In this document: piece after piece, positions 54,129 to 62,873 of the stretch
Layout of the letters: the number at the start of each line of letters is the position of its first letter
Position numbering within the stretch: position 1 is the first letter of the stretch
DNA from: JAQUOT01 sp041651575
Lineage (GTDB): Archaea > Nanobdellota > Nanobdellia > SCGC-AAA011-G17 > JAFCDX01
NCBI GenBank assembly: GCA_041651575.1
Contig: JBAZJB010000001.1
Location: forward strand, 248,001-312,000
DNA: 64,000 nt
Direction of reading: 5' to 3'
Notes under the pieces: generated by a model
The model's input: the letters and a program-made list of their open reading frames with translations, nothing else
The model's database searches: none
Told to the model about the DNA's origin: nothing
Position numbers and translations under genes: made by a program

Positions 54129-54868
54129 AAATGAAAATAATATTGGGGACATTAGTACTTTGTTTATTTCTTATAAGTGGATGTAATAATGGAATAATTT
54201 GTAACAAACCTTATATTCAAGTAGGAACTGAGTGTTGTTTAGACCAAAATAGTAATTCTATTTGTGATAAAGATGAACCAGAAAAAAATGAAGAAAAGAA
54301 TTATTCTACAATAAATTCTGGTATAATATTACCAGAAGGAAAATGTATTATTAAAGGTTCAGTTGCTCCTACTGTTATAGATGTAACCTGCACCCAAAAT
54401 AGTGATTGTTACGAATCTGCTCGAGGTATAGGCACTACTGATATGAGTTTAGTTTATTGTTCTGGAGCCACACAATCAGAAGGAATACAAACTTTTAAAG
54501 AATGTAAAGAGTATGATAAAGAAAAAGGTTTATGGACAGGAACAGTGTTATGTAAAGATAAACAAGATTGTTATGATTTCTATCAAAAAGTGAACCAATA
54601 TTATAGTGATGTTCCAATTCCAGAAACAATGGATTGTAAAGAGACATCATTTAAAAAACTTCCTGATACAAACAATAATTTTATAAGTTGTAATACTAAC
54701 ATAGATTGTATTGAAAAAATTATGCCTGGAATTAATTCACCAGAAATACCCTCAGAATTACGTTCTTTATATTTAGAATATTATGGTATAAGATGTAATA
54801 ATAATTTTTGTGAAGTAAATGAAGGACTCTTTACTCAGTGGGGAAGTAGTTTTGTTAGTAAAATATAA
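54125..54868 (+). CDS. Cys-rich lipoprotein
   Basis: A 247-residue protein with a lipobox (FLISGCNN). The first segment after it (CCLDQNSNSICDKDE) matches the chromosomal lipoprotein at 31437. About a dozen Cys residues suggest disulfide-stabilised extracellular folds. It converges on the integrase gene. Confidence 0.75.
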   Translation: MKMKIILGTLVLCLFLISGCNNGIICNKPYIQVGTECCLDQNSNSICDKDEPEKNEEKNYSTINSGIILPEGKCIIKGSVAPTVIDVTCTQNSDCYESARGIGTTDMSLVYCSGATQSEGIQTFKECKEYDKEKGLWTGTVLCKDKQDCYDFYQKVNQYYSDVPIPETMDCKETSFKKLPDTNNNFISCNTNIDCIEKIMPGINSPEIPSELRSLYLEYYGIRCNNNFCEVNEGLFTQWGSSFVSKI

Positions 54869-54893
54869 TCTTTCCATTTTTATAATTTAAAGA

Positions 54894-55526
54894 TTAAATA
54901 AAAATTTTATCTAACTCCACTTTTTCTTTTTCTATACCAATATGCGTATAAATTTGTGTAGCCCTGTTATCTGTATGCCCAAGCATTTTTCCAATAGCCA
55001 ATAAGTCCATACCTTTATTATAAAGATATGTTGCATACGTATGTCTTAATGTATGGAACCTATAATTGAATACTTTTCTGCCCTTACTATCAAATCCGAT
55101 TGAGGTTCTTATACCTGCCTTTTCTAAATGACTATTAAATTTTTTTCTCATCACAGAAATGTTATATTGTTTATCTAATCTCAAACGCATAGGGAATAGA
55201 TATTTACTACCTCCTATATACTGCAACCATTTATCCAAAAGTGGAATTAATGGTTTTGGTATTGCTACATTTCTATCTTTACCATATCCTTGAACAGACC
55301 TATTTGGATTTTTAGAATCTTTTATAGATAAAACTCGATTATATATATCGATGTCTTCTACTTTTAATTTACATAATTCTCCAATTCTTAATCCACAAAA
55401 AAACCCTAATAAATAAGCCATCATATAAAGAGGTTCATTTACCACCCCAAATAATCTTTTTAATTCTCTTATTTCAAATACTTTTGGTAGTTTATATGGT
55501 GATTTCGCTTTGTCTCCTCTAAACAT
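54894..55526 (-). CDS. int: Tyrosine recombinase / integrase catalytic domain
   Basis: A 210-residue XerA/phage-type integrase. All catalytic residues are present: Arg in GLRIGELCKL, Lys in SIKDSKNPN-type strand, HTLRHTYATYL (His and Arg), GHTDNRATQIYTHI (His and the nucleophilic Tyr). There is little room for a full N-terminal SAM-like core-binding domain. I prefer ATG 55526, which overlaps the upstream gene's stop by 8 nt and has GGGAGG 10 nt before; an upstream TTG at 55544 is possible. It probably catalyses tuf-site integration and excision. Confidence 0.92.
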   Translation of the reverse strand: MFRGDKAKSPYKLPKVFEIRELKRLFGVVNEPLYMMAYLLGFFCGLRIGELCKLKVEDIDIYNRVLSIKDSKNPNRSVQGYGKDRNVAIPKPLIPLLDKWLQYIGGSKYLFPMRLRLDKQYNISVMRKKFNSHLEKAGIRTSIGFDSKGRKVFNYRFHTLRHTYATYLYNKGMDLLAIGKMLGHTDNRATQIYTHIGIEKEKVELDKIFI

Positions 55527-55935
55527 TTTCGTCAAGCCTCCCAATTAATTTTCTTCCCATTTCAAGAATTTCTAAACCCAAACAAGCTTTTTCTCTTTTG
55601 AGAACATTAGCATTTAACATTTTAGCCCGTTTTGGACTTAGCATTTTGTTCTTTATTTTTTCTTTATAATGCTCTGGAATTAATGTAGTATCCAAATAGT
55701 TGAATGCTGTTATTGGACTTATTCCAAATTTTTCCATACCTTCTTTGATTTTCTTCTCTATTTCTGCTAGTTCATATTTGTAATATTTCTGGTTCCTTAT
55801 CCTCGATAAATGATACATTATGGTCTTAGTAGATAGCTCTAATTGCGTTATTGTCCTAACCACCAACCTAACGTATTCCGCCTTGAAAAAGACGTCTGTA
55901 TTCTTCTCTAATGCCATTTTTCCTATTATATCCAT
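55519..55935 (-). CDS. Helical protein upstream of the integrase, possible N-terminal partner
   Basis: A 138-residue helical, basic protein (MDIIGKMALEKNTDVFFKAEY) with a candidate HTH-like TIMYHLSRIRNQ. It overlaps the integrase by 8 nt in a different frame. It could supply DNA binding to the short integrase, act as an excisionase-like factor, or represent a split N-terminus. A strong AGGAGGT ribosome-binding site precedes it. Its start faces the attR site. Confidence 0.6.
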   Translation of the reverse strand: MDIIGKMALEKNTDVFFKAEYVRLVVRTITQLELSTKTIMYHLSRIRNQKYYKYELAEIEKKIKEGMEKFGISPITAFNYLDTTLIPEHYKEKIKNKMLSPKRAKMLNANVLKREKACLGLEILEMGRKLIGRLDENV

Positions 55936-56054
55936 CTTAAGTACCTCCTATATTTTAATTTAGATGTCAGAAAAAGGGTTACCCCAAAACTGAAAAAAAT
56001 AGGTAAAAAGTACCCAAATAATATAAATTTGGATTTAAATTTTGGTAGTGAGCT

Positions 56055-56085
56055 CAGCAGGTATGTGCATTGATCTAGTGAAAAA
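56055..56085 (+). repeat. attR: displaced original 3' end of tuf
   Basis: Codes Gly-Met-Cys-Ile-Asp-Leu-Val-Lys-Lys, followed by TAA at 56086-56088, in the same frame as the tuf end. The sequence immediately upstream is unrelated to tuf, as expected for an element boundary. Confidence 0.92.
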
Positions 56086-56121
56086 ATAAATTCTTAAAAA
56101 ATTTGGTGATTAGTGTACAAA

Positions 56122-56514
56122 ATGAAGTATTATACAGAAAAAGCATTAGGACAACTAATTTGTGAAGAATGTGAAATTGAAGAAGATGCAACTTTTGGTA
56201 TACAAAATGAAACAAGTGCATTAGTTGAAGTTAATATACCAAATCCATTCAAACGTGAAAAAGGTATATTTAAAGATGTCACTCAAAATAATGGTATAAG
56301 TGTTATTCAAGCCATAAGAAAATTTTATCTTGGAAATCAGTTTGAGTTAATAGGAAATGAGCTACAAACAAAAGATTGTGCTGAAAAGGAAATAATTTTT
56401 TATACTGCAGAAGCAAGAAGAAATAAAATAATTCATAAAATTGAAGTATCCATAAGAGATTTAGAATATTTAGATACTTTTTTAATTTATATTCAAGGAA
56501 ATAGACCATTATAA
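56122..56514 (+). CDS. Hypothetical protein just beyond the right boundary
   Basis: About 130 residues from ATG 56122 (MKYYTEKALGQLICEECE); the longer frame uses GTG 56113 but a GGTGAT ribosome-binding site favours the ATG. Three Cys residues in the first 15; mixed alpha/beta. No family recognised. It lies 33 nt after the old tuf stop codon, outside the element. Confidence 0.65.
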   Translation: MKYYTEKALGQLICEECEIEEDATFGIQNETSALVEVNIPNPFKREKGIFKDVTQNNGISVIQAIRKFYLGNQFELIGNELQTKDCAEKEIIFYTAEARRNKIIHKIEVSIRDLEYLDTFLIYIQGNRPL

Positions 56515-56556
56515 AAAAACTTAAAGGTCTAATTTCCATAAAACAAAATTCTTTTT

Positions 56557-57051
56557 TTAAAATATTTTAGAAAATAATTTACTTAGTGATTCATCGTCGG
56601 CAATTTGCACAAATTCTTTTGGAGGCACAGCAAAAAAATCCATTTGTGATTTACTAGAAATATGTTTTTCTACTCCAGATTCTAAAACCTTTGAAACAGG
56701 AATCCATAACCAAGTTTTAAAGTCAGAACTTTCATTAGATAATACATACCAGATATGTAAATTAAATTTTCTTTGTAAAGAAGAATAAATTTTTGTTTCT
56801 TGACTATCTAAAGGATAAGTTTTGTATTCTGGATGAATATTTTTGTATTTAACATCAATAAATATAAAACCAAAATTTGGAATAAGTATCATAAAATCTG
56901 GTCTTTTGCCTTGAACATTCTTAAATACATTAGAAAAAGTTTCTTGATCTTGCTTAATATAAAAATATGGAATATTATGTTTATCTAACCAAAATTTAAA
57001 TCTCCTCTCAGTTTCCTCTCCTTTTTCTCTACTTTCATTATCATAATTCAT
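56557..57051 (-). CDS. PD-(D/E)XK-like nuclease protein
   Basis: A 164-residue protein with a possible nuclease core: RRFKFWLDKHNIPYFYI helix, GKRPDFMILIPNFGFIFIDVKYKN (PD, then (I)D-x-K), the classic spacing of PD-(D/E)XK enzymes. It is probably a small restriction-like or repair endonuclease. It converges with the gene at 56122 and faces rps10. Its presence between tuf and rps10 is unusual. Confidence 0.7.
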   Translation of the reverse strand: MNYDNESREKGEETERRFKFWLDKHNIPYFYIKQDQETFSNVFKNVQGKRPDFMILIPNFGFIFIDVKYKNIHPEYKTYPLDSQETKIYSSLQRKFNLHIWYVLSNESSDFKTWLWIPVSKVLESGVEKHISSKSQMDFFAVPPKEFVQIADDESLSKLFSKIF

Positions 57052-57100
57052 AATATGTGAGGATTATAATTATATTTAACTTTTTTGGAAAACAAAAATC

Positions 57101-57109
57101 TTTATAAAT
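57101..57109 (+). promoter_or_regulatory. TATA box of rps10
   Basis: TTTATAAAT with an AAAAATC BRE-like region, about 30 nt before ATG 57139. It confirms the downstream start over the longer in-frame start. Confidence 0.6.
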
Positions 57110-57138
57110 CCCTTATTTTATTAAATCTTAAAGAAAAA

Positions 57139-57447
57139 ATGGAAAAAGCGAGAATAAACATATCAAGTTCAGATATCAACAAAATAAATGAATTATGTAA
57201 TTCTATTAAAGATATTGCTGAAAAAACTGGAACAAAAATCAGAGGACCTATACCTTTACCAATGAAAAAATTAAAAATGACTACAAGAAAAAGTCCTTGT
57301 GGAAATGGAAAAGCTTCCTTTGATAACTTTGAAATGAGAATTCATAAAAGATTAATTGATCTTGGCGTAGATGAAAGAGCACTAAGATTAATTATGAGAG
57401 TAAAAATACCAGAAGATGTTCAAATTGCAATTGAGATGTTAGAATGA
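57139..57447 (+). CDS. rps10: Ribosomal protein uS10
   Basis: A 102-residue uS10. Recognisable: ARINISSSDINKINELC, IRGPIPLPMKKLKMTTRKSPCGNGKASFDNFEMRIHKRL, ending IPEDVQIAIEML. I choose ATG 57139 over the in-frame 57085, which precedes the TATA box. It overlaps the next gene by 4 nt. In archaea uS10 normally directly follows tuf, but here it is 16.7 kb away because of the inserted element and two other genes. Confidence 0.95.
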   Translation: MEKARINISSSDINKINELCNSIKDIAEKTGTKIRGPIPLPMKKLKMTTRKSPCGNGKASFDNFEMRIHKRLIDLGVDERALRLIMRVKIPEDVQIAIEMLE

Positions 57448-57548
57448 AAAGAAGTTCAAGACGTTGGAAAAAAAAAGGGCAAATGCGTTGGAAGTGGCAA
57501 CGTAAAAAAATAAAGAGAAAAAAGAGAAGATTAAGAGCACTTAAATAA
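57444..57548 (+). CDS. rpl41e: Ribosomal protein eL41
   Basis: A 34-residue, extremely basic protein. The core MRWKWQRKKIKRKKRRLRALK matches archaeal eL41 (MKWKWKKKR... pattern, a single helix). The first 13 residues (MKRSSRRWKKKGQ) are an extension; the internal ATG at 57483 gives the canonical length. The start overlaps rps10's stop (ATGA), so translation coupling favours the longer form. Confidence 0.85.
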   Translation: MKRSSRRWKKKGQMRWKWQRKKIKRKKRRLRALK

Positions 57549-57580
57549 ATAATTTCTCGAATATATTTTTTAAAATTTAA

Positions 57581-57597
57581 CGAAAGGTTTATATATA
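57581..57597 (+). promoter_or_regulatory. rRNA operon promoter: BRE plus TATA box
   Basis: CGAAAGG followed by TTTATATATA, the classic archaeal BRE/TATA arrangement. It predicts a transcript start near 57622 with about 150 nt of leader before 16S. Confidence 0.75.
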
Positions 57598-57696
57598 TCT
57601 TTTTAAATTAAAATTCTCTATTAATGAAGAAAATATTACATTTTCTGAGATTTTAGTTCCGTTTAAGGAACATCATGAGTACTTAAATGAACATTT

Positions 57697-57723
57697 GAGT
57701 ATGAGGCAGCAAAATTTAGTGAG
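57697..57723 (+). other. 16S processing stem, 5' strand (bulge-helix-bulge candidate)
   Basis: GAGTATGAG and ATTTAGTGAG pair with CTCACTAAAT (59273-59282) and CTCATACTT (59290-59298) downstream of 16S, with unpaired bases between them. This is the expected pre-16S processing stem cut by the tRNA splicing endonuclease. Confidence 0.75.
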
Positions 57724-57768
57724 ACTCTAAATTTATTTAAGTTACAATCTTGTAGCCTTGCATTTTTG

Positions 57769-59236
57769 ATTCCTGTTGATCCTGCAGGAGAATGCTGCTA
57801 TTGGGATTCGATTAAGCCATGCAAGTCAGGGGTAGCAATACACCGGCATAAGGCTCAGTAACACGTCGATAATCTAACCTTAAGTCTAGGATAACCTTGG
57901 GAAACTGAGACTAAAACTGGATAAAAGAAAGATACTGGAATGTTTTTTCTTTGAAAGGTAACGCTTAAGGATGAGTTGGCGGCTGATTAGGCTGTTGGTG
58001 AAGTAAAGGCTCACCAAACCAAAGATCAGTAGGGGCCCTGAGAGGGGTAGCCCCGAGAAGGGTACTGAGATACTGACCCTAGCCCTAAGGGGTGCAGCAG
58101 GCGCGAAAACTTTACAATGCGCGAAAGCGTGATAAGGGAATCCCAAGTGCTTATCCATTGGATAGGCTTTTGCCAAGTGTAAAAAGCTTGGAGAATAAGT
58201 GGTGGGCAAGACTGGTGCCAGCCGCCGCGGTAACACCAGCGTCCACGAGTGGCATTCACTATTATTGGGTCTAAAGCATTCGTAGTTGGTTTGTCAAGTC
58301 TTTTGTGAAATTGTTGGACTTAATTCAACAGCGTGCAAGAGATACTAACAAGCTCGAGACCGGGAGGGGACAAGAGTATTTCAGGGGGAGCGGTAAAATG
58401 TTATAATCCTTGAAAGACTTCCAGTGGCGAAGGCGCTTGTCCAGAACGGTTCTGACAATGAGGAATGAAAGCTAGGGGCGCAAAGCGGATTAGATACCCG
58501 CGTAGTCCTAGCCGTAAACGCTGCGAGCTATGTGTTGCATATTCCTAGAGAATGTGCAGTGCCTAAGTGAAGACGTTAAGCTCGCTACCTGGGAATTACG
58601 GTCGCAAGGCTGAAACTTAAAGGAATAGGCGGGGGCTCACACAAGGAGTGGAGTGTGCGGTTCAATTGGATTCCACCCCGGAAATCTTACCAAGATCGAC
58701 GGCAGAATGAAGGTCAGATTAAAGGTTTTACCTAACAAGCCGAGAGGTATTGCATGGCCGTCGTCAGCTCGTGCCGTAAGGTGTCCAGTTAAGTCTGGCA
58801 ACGAGCAAGACCCACATGTATATTTGCTAACATTTCAGTAATGAAGAATGAGCACAATATATGGACTGCCTGTGAAAACAGGAGGAAGGCGTGGGCAACG
58901 ATAGGTCCGTATGATCTGAATATCTTGGGCTACACGCGCGCAACAATGGTAGGGACAATGGGTCACAACTCCGAGAGGAGAAGTTAATCCTCAAAACCCT
59001 ATCTTAGTCTAGATCGAGCATTGAAACTCATGCTCGTGACAACGGAATTCCTAGTAATCGTTCATCACTATTGAACGGTGAATATGTCCCTGAGCCTTGC
59101 ACTCACCGCCCGTCAAACCATTCGAGTAGGGTTCAAATGAGGTCTGTTTTTTAGAATAGAACAAATTTGGATTCAATAAGAAGGGTTAAGTCGTCACAAG
59201 GTATCTGTAGGGGAACCTGCAGATGGATCACCTCCT
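57769..59236 (+). rRNA. 16S ribosomal RNA
   Basis: The 5' end has ATTCCTGTTGATCCTGCAGG, the archaeal start sequence (with two substitutions from the common CGG/CCGG form). The conserved GTGCCAGCCGCCGCGGTAA (near 58214) and AACTTAAAGGAATAGGCGGG (near 58613) motifs are present, and it ends with GGATCACCTCCT, the anti-Shine-Dalgarno. Length about 1468 nt, no intron visible. Archaeal-type helix 44 sequence GTCGTCACAAGG is near 59191. Confidence 0.97.
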
Positions 59237-59272
59237 ATATTTTTTTAAAATATAATATAATAAATAATAGAA

Positions 59273-59298
59273 CTCACTAAATGCTTTTGCTCATACTT
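59273..59298 (+). other. 16S processing stem, 3' strand
   Basis: Complement of 57697-57723; located between 16S and the tRNA-Ala gene. Confidence 0.75.
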
Positions 59299-59306
59299 GA
59301 TTAACT

Positions 59307-59442
59307 GGGCCTGTAGTTCAGCGGTAGAATACCTCCCTTGCACATAAATTTTTGATAAAATTTTATCGAAGAAAGGAGGGGGTCTCGGGTTCGAAATAGT
59401 TTTTTCAGAAATTGAATAACTTTGAAAATCCCGACGGGTCCA
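59307..59442 (+). tRNA. tRNA-Ala (TGC) with two introns, one in the T-loop
   Basis: Acceptor GGGCCTG/CGGGTCC with the G3:U70 identity pair of tRNA-Ala, A73. The D-stem is GTTC/GAAT, the anticodon stem CCTCC/GGAGG and the T-stem TCGGG/CCCGA. Anticodon TGC is at 59339-59341. Intron 1 (about 59343-59373, 31 nt) is at the canonical 37/38 site; intron 2 (about 33 nt, within 59395-59429) splits the T-loop. Removing 64 nt in total leaves a 72-nt tRNA. It lies in the 16S-23S spacer, as in euryarchaea. Confidence 0.92.
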
Positions 59443-59493
59443 CATTTAAGTATTTATTTATGAGGATCCATAACATAATTGTTTGGGTTTGAT

Positions 59494-59514
59494 AGTTAAT
59501 ATATCATATTAACT
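59494..59514 (+). other. Hairpin immediately 5' of 23S
   Basis: AGTTAATAT pairs with ATATTAACT around a 3-nt loop. Directly abuts the start of the 23S terminal helix; part of the processing region. Confidence 0.55.
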
Positions 59515-62432
59515 GTGCATAGGATTTGGAATACACTATTAGGTGGAAGACTAGGTTCAAAGTTCGAAGAAGGACGTGGCAAGCTACGATATGCTCTAGG
59601 GAGACGCATGCAGTCTTAGAACTAGAGATTTCCTAATTAGATTCTATCTCTTCGGAGAAATCAGAAATGATAGGTTACGCGGAGAATTGAAGCGTCTTAG
59701 TATCCGCAGGAAAAGAAATCAATTCGAGATGCTGTTAGTATCAGCGAGAGAAAACAGCAGAGAGCAAACTGAATCCTACTGGAAACAGCAAGGAAATGTG
59801 GTGTTGAAGACTCATTTTTAGTCTTAACTGAGAATACAAAGTTTTCTGGAAAGAAACACTGTAAAGGGTGATAGTCCCGTAGTATTTAATCAGAAGATGT
59901 ATGAGTATCTTGAGTAAGGTCTATCGGAATTTAGGCCTGAATTTGGGAGACATTTACTTCCAACTCTAAATATTGCTTTGAAACCGATAGCGAATAGTAC
60001 CGTGAGGGAACGTTGAAAAGAACTCGTAATAGAGAGTGAAAAGAATCTGAAACCTAATAGTTATAGCATGATGCTGCTCTTAGGAGTTGCATCGTACGTT
60101 TCGAATAACGGGCCAGGGAGTTTACTTAAGTAGCAAGGTTAATTTGAAAAAAGAAACCGAAGCGAAAGCGAGATCCCGCAGTTCACGAGGGGAAAAGTAT
60201 GAAAATGCTTTAAGTTACTTAGGTATGACCCGAAACCGATCGATCTAATCCAGGGCAAGGCGAAGTTTCTGTAAAAGGAAATGGAGGCCTGAAGAGGTTC
60301 TGTGAGAAAGCGTTCTTCTGACTCTGGATTAGGAGTGAAATGCCAATCGAGACCGGTAATAGCTGGTTCCTGTCGAATTTGATCTGAGTCAAGTCTCAAC
60401 AGAGGAAGCTTAAATGGTAAAGATCCTGATTTGAGGTTTTGGCTAGGAAACTAGTCGGCCTCTTGTCAAACTAAGAACGTTTAAGTTCTGTAGAAGTTGG
60501 GAAACGGGGTTGTGGGGTAAGCTCGCAATCCAACAGGGGAACAACCCAAGCCAACAGTTAAGGTCCCAAAATATCAATTAAGTGTTAACGGGTGAAAGGT
60601 GTATACTATCTCAGACAGAAGGGAGGTAGGCTTAGAAGCAGCCATCCTTTAAAGAAAGCGTAATAGCTCACCTTTCAAGATAGTGTGCCCTGAAAATGGA
60701 CGGGGCTAAATTGATTACCGATACTGTTGAAATCTGAAAAGATATTGGTAGACAGGCGTTTTTCTTGGATAGAAGTATTTTCGTAAGAAGATATGGACCA
60801 AGTAAAATTGCGAATCCTGGCGGTAGTACGGAGCAACACAATGTTAGAATCATTGGTATCGTAAGGGTAAGGGTTTCTCAGCAATGCAGTTCAGCTGAGA
60901 GTTAGTTGATCCTAATCACTACATAATTTGAAGAGTGAAAAAGGGAAAAAGGTTAAAATTCCTTTACTATCTAAGTACATTCGGCAACGAAATTTTAATT
61001 TTTGACACTTTGGGATAGACCAACATTTTTAATCTGAAATGTCAATCAAAATAAATTGCAGGAGTATCGTAATGATGAGAATGCAATTAAATTTGAGATG
61101 AGTGGACATTTGTTCATTTGGTTAATTTCTAGAGTCCATGAAAAGGAAATTAAAAGGATCTTAGATAATCATACCCAGAACCAGCACAGGTACCCTAGGT
61201 GAGAAACCTAAGATATGAGGGAAGAATCGAGTTAAGGGAACTCGGCAAATTAGTCCCATGCCTTCGGTATAAGGGATTCCTGCGATTGTATTTGTACGAA
61301 TGCAATTACAGGATGCAATAACAAGGGCGGTCCGACTGTTTAACAAAAACATAGCTTTCCGCTACTCTGTAAAGATTAGTATGGAAGGTGAAGTCTGCCC
61401 AGTGCGAGTATCCGAACATTCCTTCCAAGGAAACTAAGGACTCGTAAACGGCGGGAATAACTATAATTCTCTTAAGGTAGCGTAATACCTTGTCGTTTCA
61501 ATGACGACTTGCATGAATGGCGTAACGAGATTGTCACTGTCCCTAACTCGAATCCCCCGAACACTATATTCAGGTGCAAAGTCCTGAGACCTCCAGTGGG
61601 AAGCAAAGACCCCGTGAAGCTTCACTATAGTCTGTTATTGTAGTGTGAAATTTTATGTGCAGTGTAGGTGGTAGCTGCTAAGACTCAGACGCTAGTTTGA
61701 GTATAGGCGAAATATGAGACACCACTCTTAAAATTTTATATTGCTAACTTCTGAAAGGAAGGACAGTAGCTGATGGATAGTTTGGCTGGGGCGGCATGCT
61801 CTTGAAACGGTATCAAGAGCACCCAAAGGTCAGCTCATTTGGTTTAGAAATCCAAAGTAGAGTGTAAATGCAAAAGCTGGCTTAACTGTACTCTGAACAA
61901 TAAAGGGTGCAGGAAGGAAACTTTGGTTTAGTGAACCCCTATGCTTCGTTTATGGGAGCTAGGGCTAATAGAAAAGCTACTCCGGGGATAACTGAGTTGT
62001 CGCGCCTGAGAGCTCATATCGACGGCGCGGTTTGCTACGACGATGTCGGCTCGCCTTATCCTGGCTGTGCAGAAGCAGCCAAGGGTGGGGGTGTTCACCC
62101 ATTAAAAAGGCTCGTGAGCTGGGTTCAATACGTTGCGAAACAGTATGTTCGATATCTAGTGGAGGTGTTCGTGTCTGAGTGGAAAGATCATTTAGTACGA
62201 GAGGAACGGTGGTCTGGGGCCTCTGGTGTATCTGTTATCTGATAAGGTAGGCAGAGCAGCTACGCCCCTTGGGATAAGAACTGAAAGCATCTAAGTTCGA
62301 AGCCCTCCGCGAAAAGAGACACACATAAAATGCTCATAGAAGATGAGCTTGATAGGATCGAGGTGTAAGCATCAAGGTAACGAGATGTTCAGCCTGCGGT
62401 TACTAACATTTTTTTCCAAAAATCCTATGCAC
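59515..62432 (+). rRNA. 23S ribosomal RNA
   Basis: Ends set by the terminal helix: GTGCATAGGATTTGG (59515) pairs with CCAAAAATCCTATGCAC (to 62432). Conserved 23S elements are present: TAACTATAATTCTCTTAAGGTAGC near 61458, the peptidyl-transferase centre, and the sarcin-ricin loop AGTACGAGAGGAAC near 62194. About 2918 nt. No 5S rRNA gene was found downstream in this window, so it is probably encoded elsewhere. Confidence 0.96.
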
Positions 62433-62494
62433 ATTTATTTTTTATTTCTATAAATTTTTCCAAATCCTAAATTTTAATTTCTTAAAACATTAAA

Positions 62495-62502
62495 TTTATA
62501 TA
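62495..62502 (+). promoter_or_regulatory. TATA box of the RNase P RNA gene
   Basis: TTTATATA about 22-29 nt upstream of the predicted 5' end. Confidence 0.6.
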
Positions 62503-62523
62503 TAGCTATTGCAGTATACATTA

Positions 62524-62855
62524 TGTAGGTAAGATAGCTAACTATCGCTTGCAAAAGTGAGGAAAGTCCGTCCACTAAACTTTTGATAAAAATCAAAAGA
62601 TAATATCGGTTGCTTGTCTTGACACAAGTTCCAGAAATGGAAGGCAACTGCTCAGAAACGGAATGTCCTTTAGCTGTTATAAAAATGTGGCTGTGAAATT
62701 TCTCGTGAGAGAGATGAGTTAACCAGCTGAATAGGTTAAAGGGAACATTGAAACGACAGACCCTATCAGTGCAAGTCTGTAAAGACGCTTAGTAGAATGT
62801 TAGCACAATCTTTCCAAATGGAGATTGACAAAAGACGGCTTATTTCTTACCTACA
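62524..62855 (+). ncRNA. rnpB: RNase P RNA
   Basis: Catalytic RNA for 5' tRNA processing. The ends pair as helix P1 (TGTAGGTAAGA with TCTTACCTACA). The conserved CR-I GAGGAAAGTCCGTCC is near 62559 and the 3' CR-V core AAAGACGGCTTAT at 62831. About 332 nt. The pattern is archaeal type A; length is in the usual range. Confidence 0.92.
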
Positions 62856-62873
62856 TTTTATTTTTAAAAAAAA

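Larger units (their letters stand above)
40369..56085. mobile_element. Integrated mobile element of about 15.7 kb in the tuf 3' end
   Basis: Supporting observations: a 31-bp tuf 3'-end repeat (one mismatch) at both boundaries; a tyrosine recombinase at 54894-55526 next to the right boundary; a block of mostly unrecognised small genes, DNA-binding proteins and surface proteins; and displacement of rps10, normally adjacent to tuf in archaea. No replication protein, polymerase, helicase or capsid gene is recognised. It could be a defective virus, a plasmid, or a satellite-like integrated element. The name 'integrated element' is therefore used rather than provirus. Confidence 0.88.

Noticed and set aside
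57886..62242. ORFs inside the 16S and 23S rRNA genes
   Set aside because: Lie entirely in rRNA sequence and have no coding evidence.
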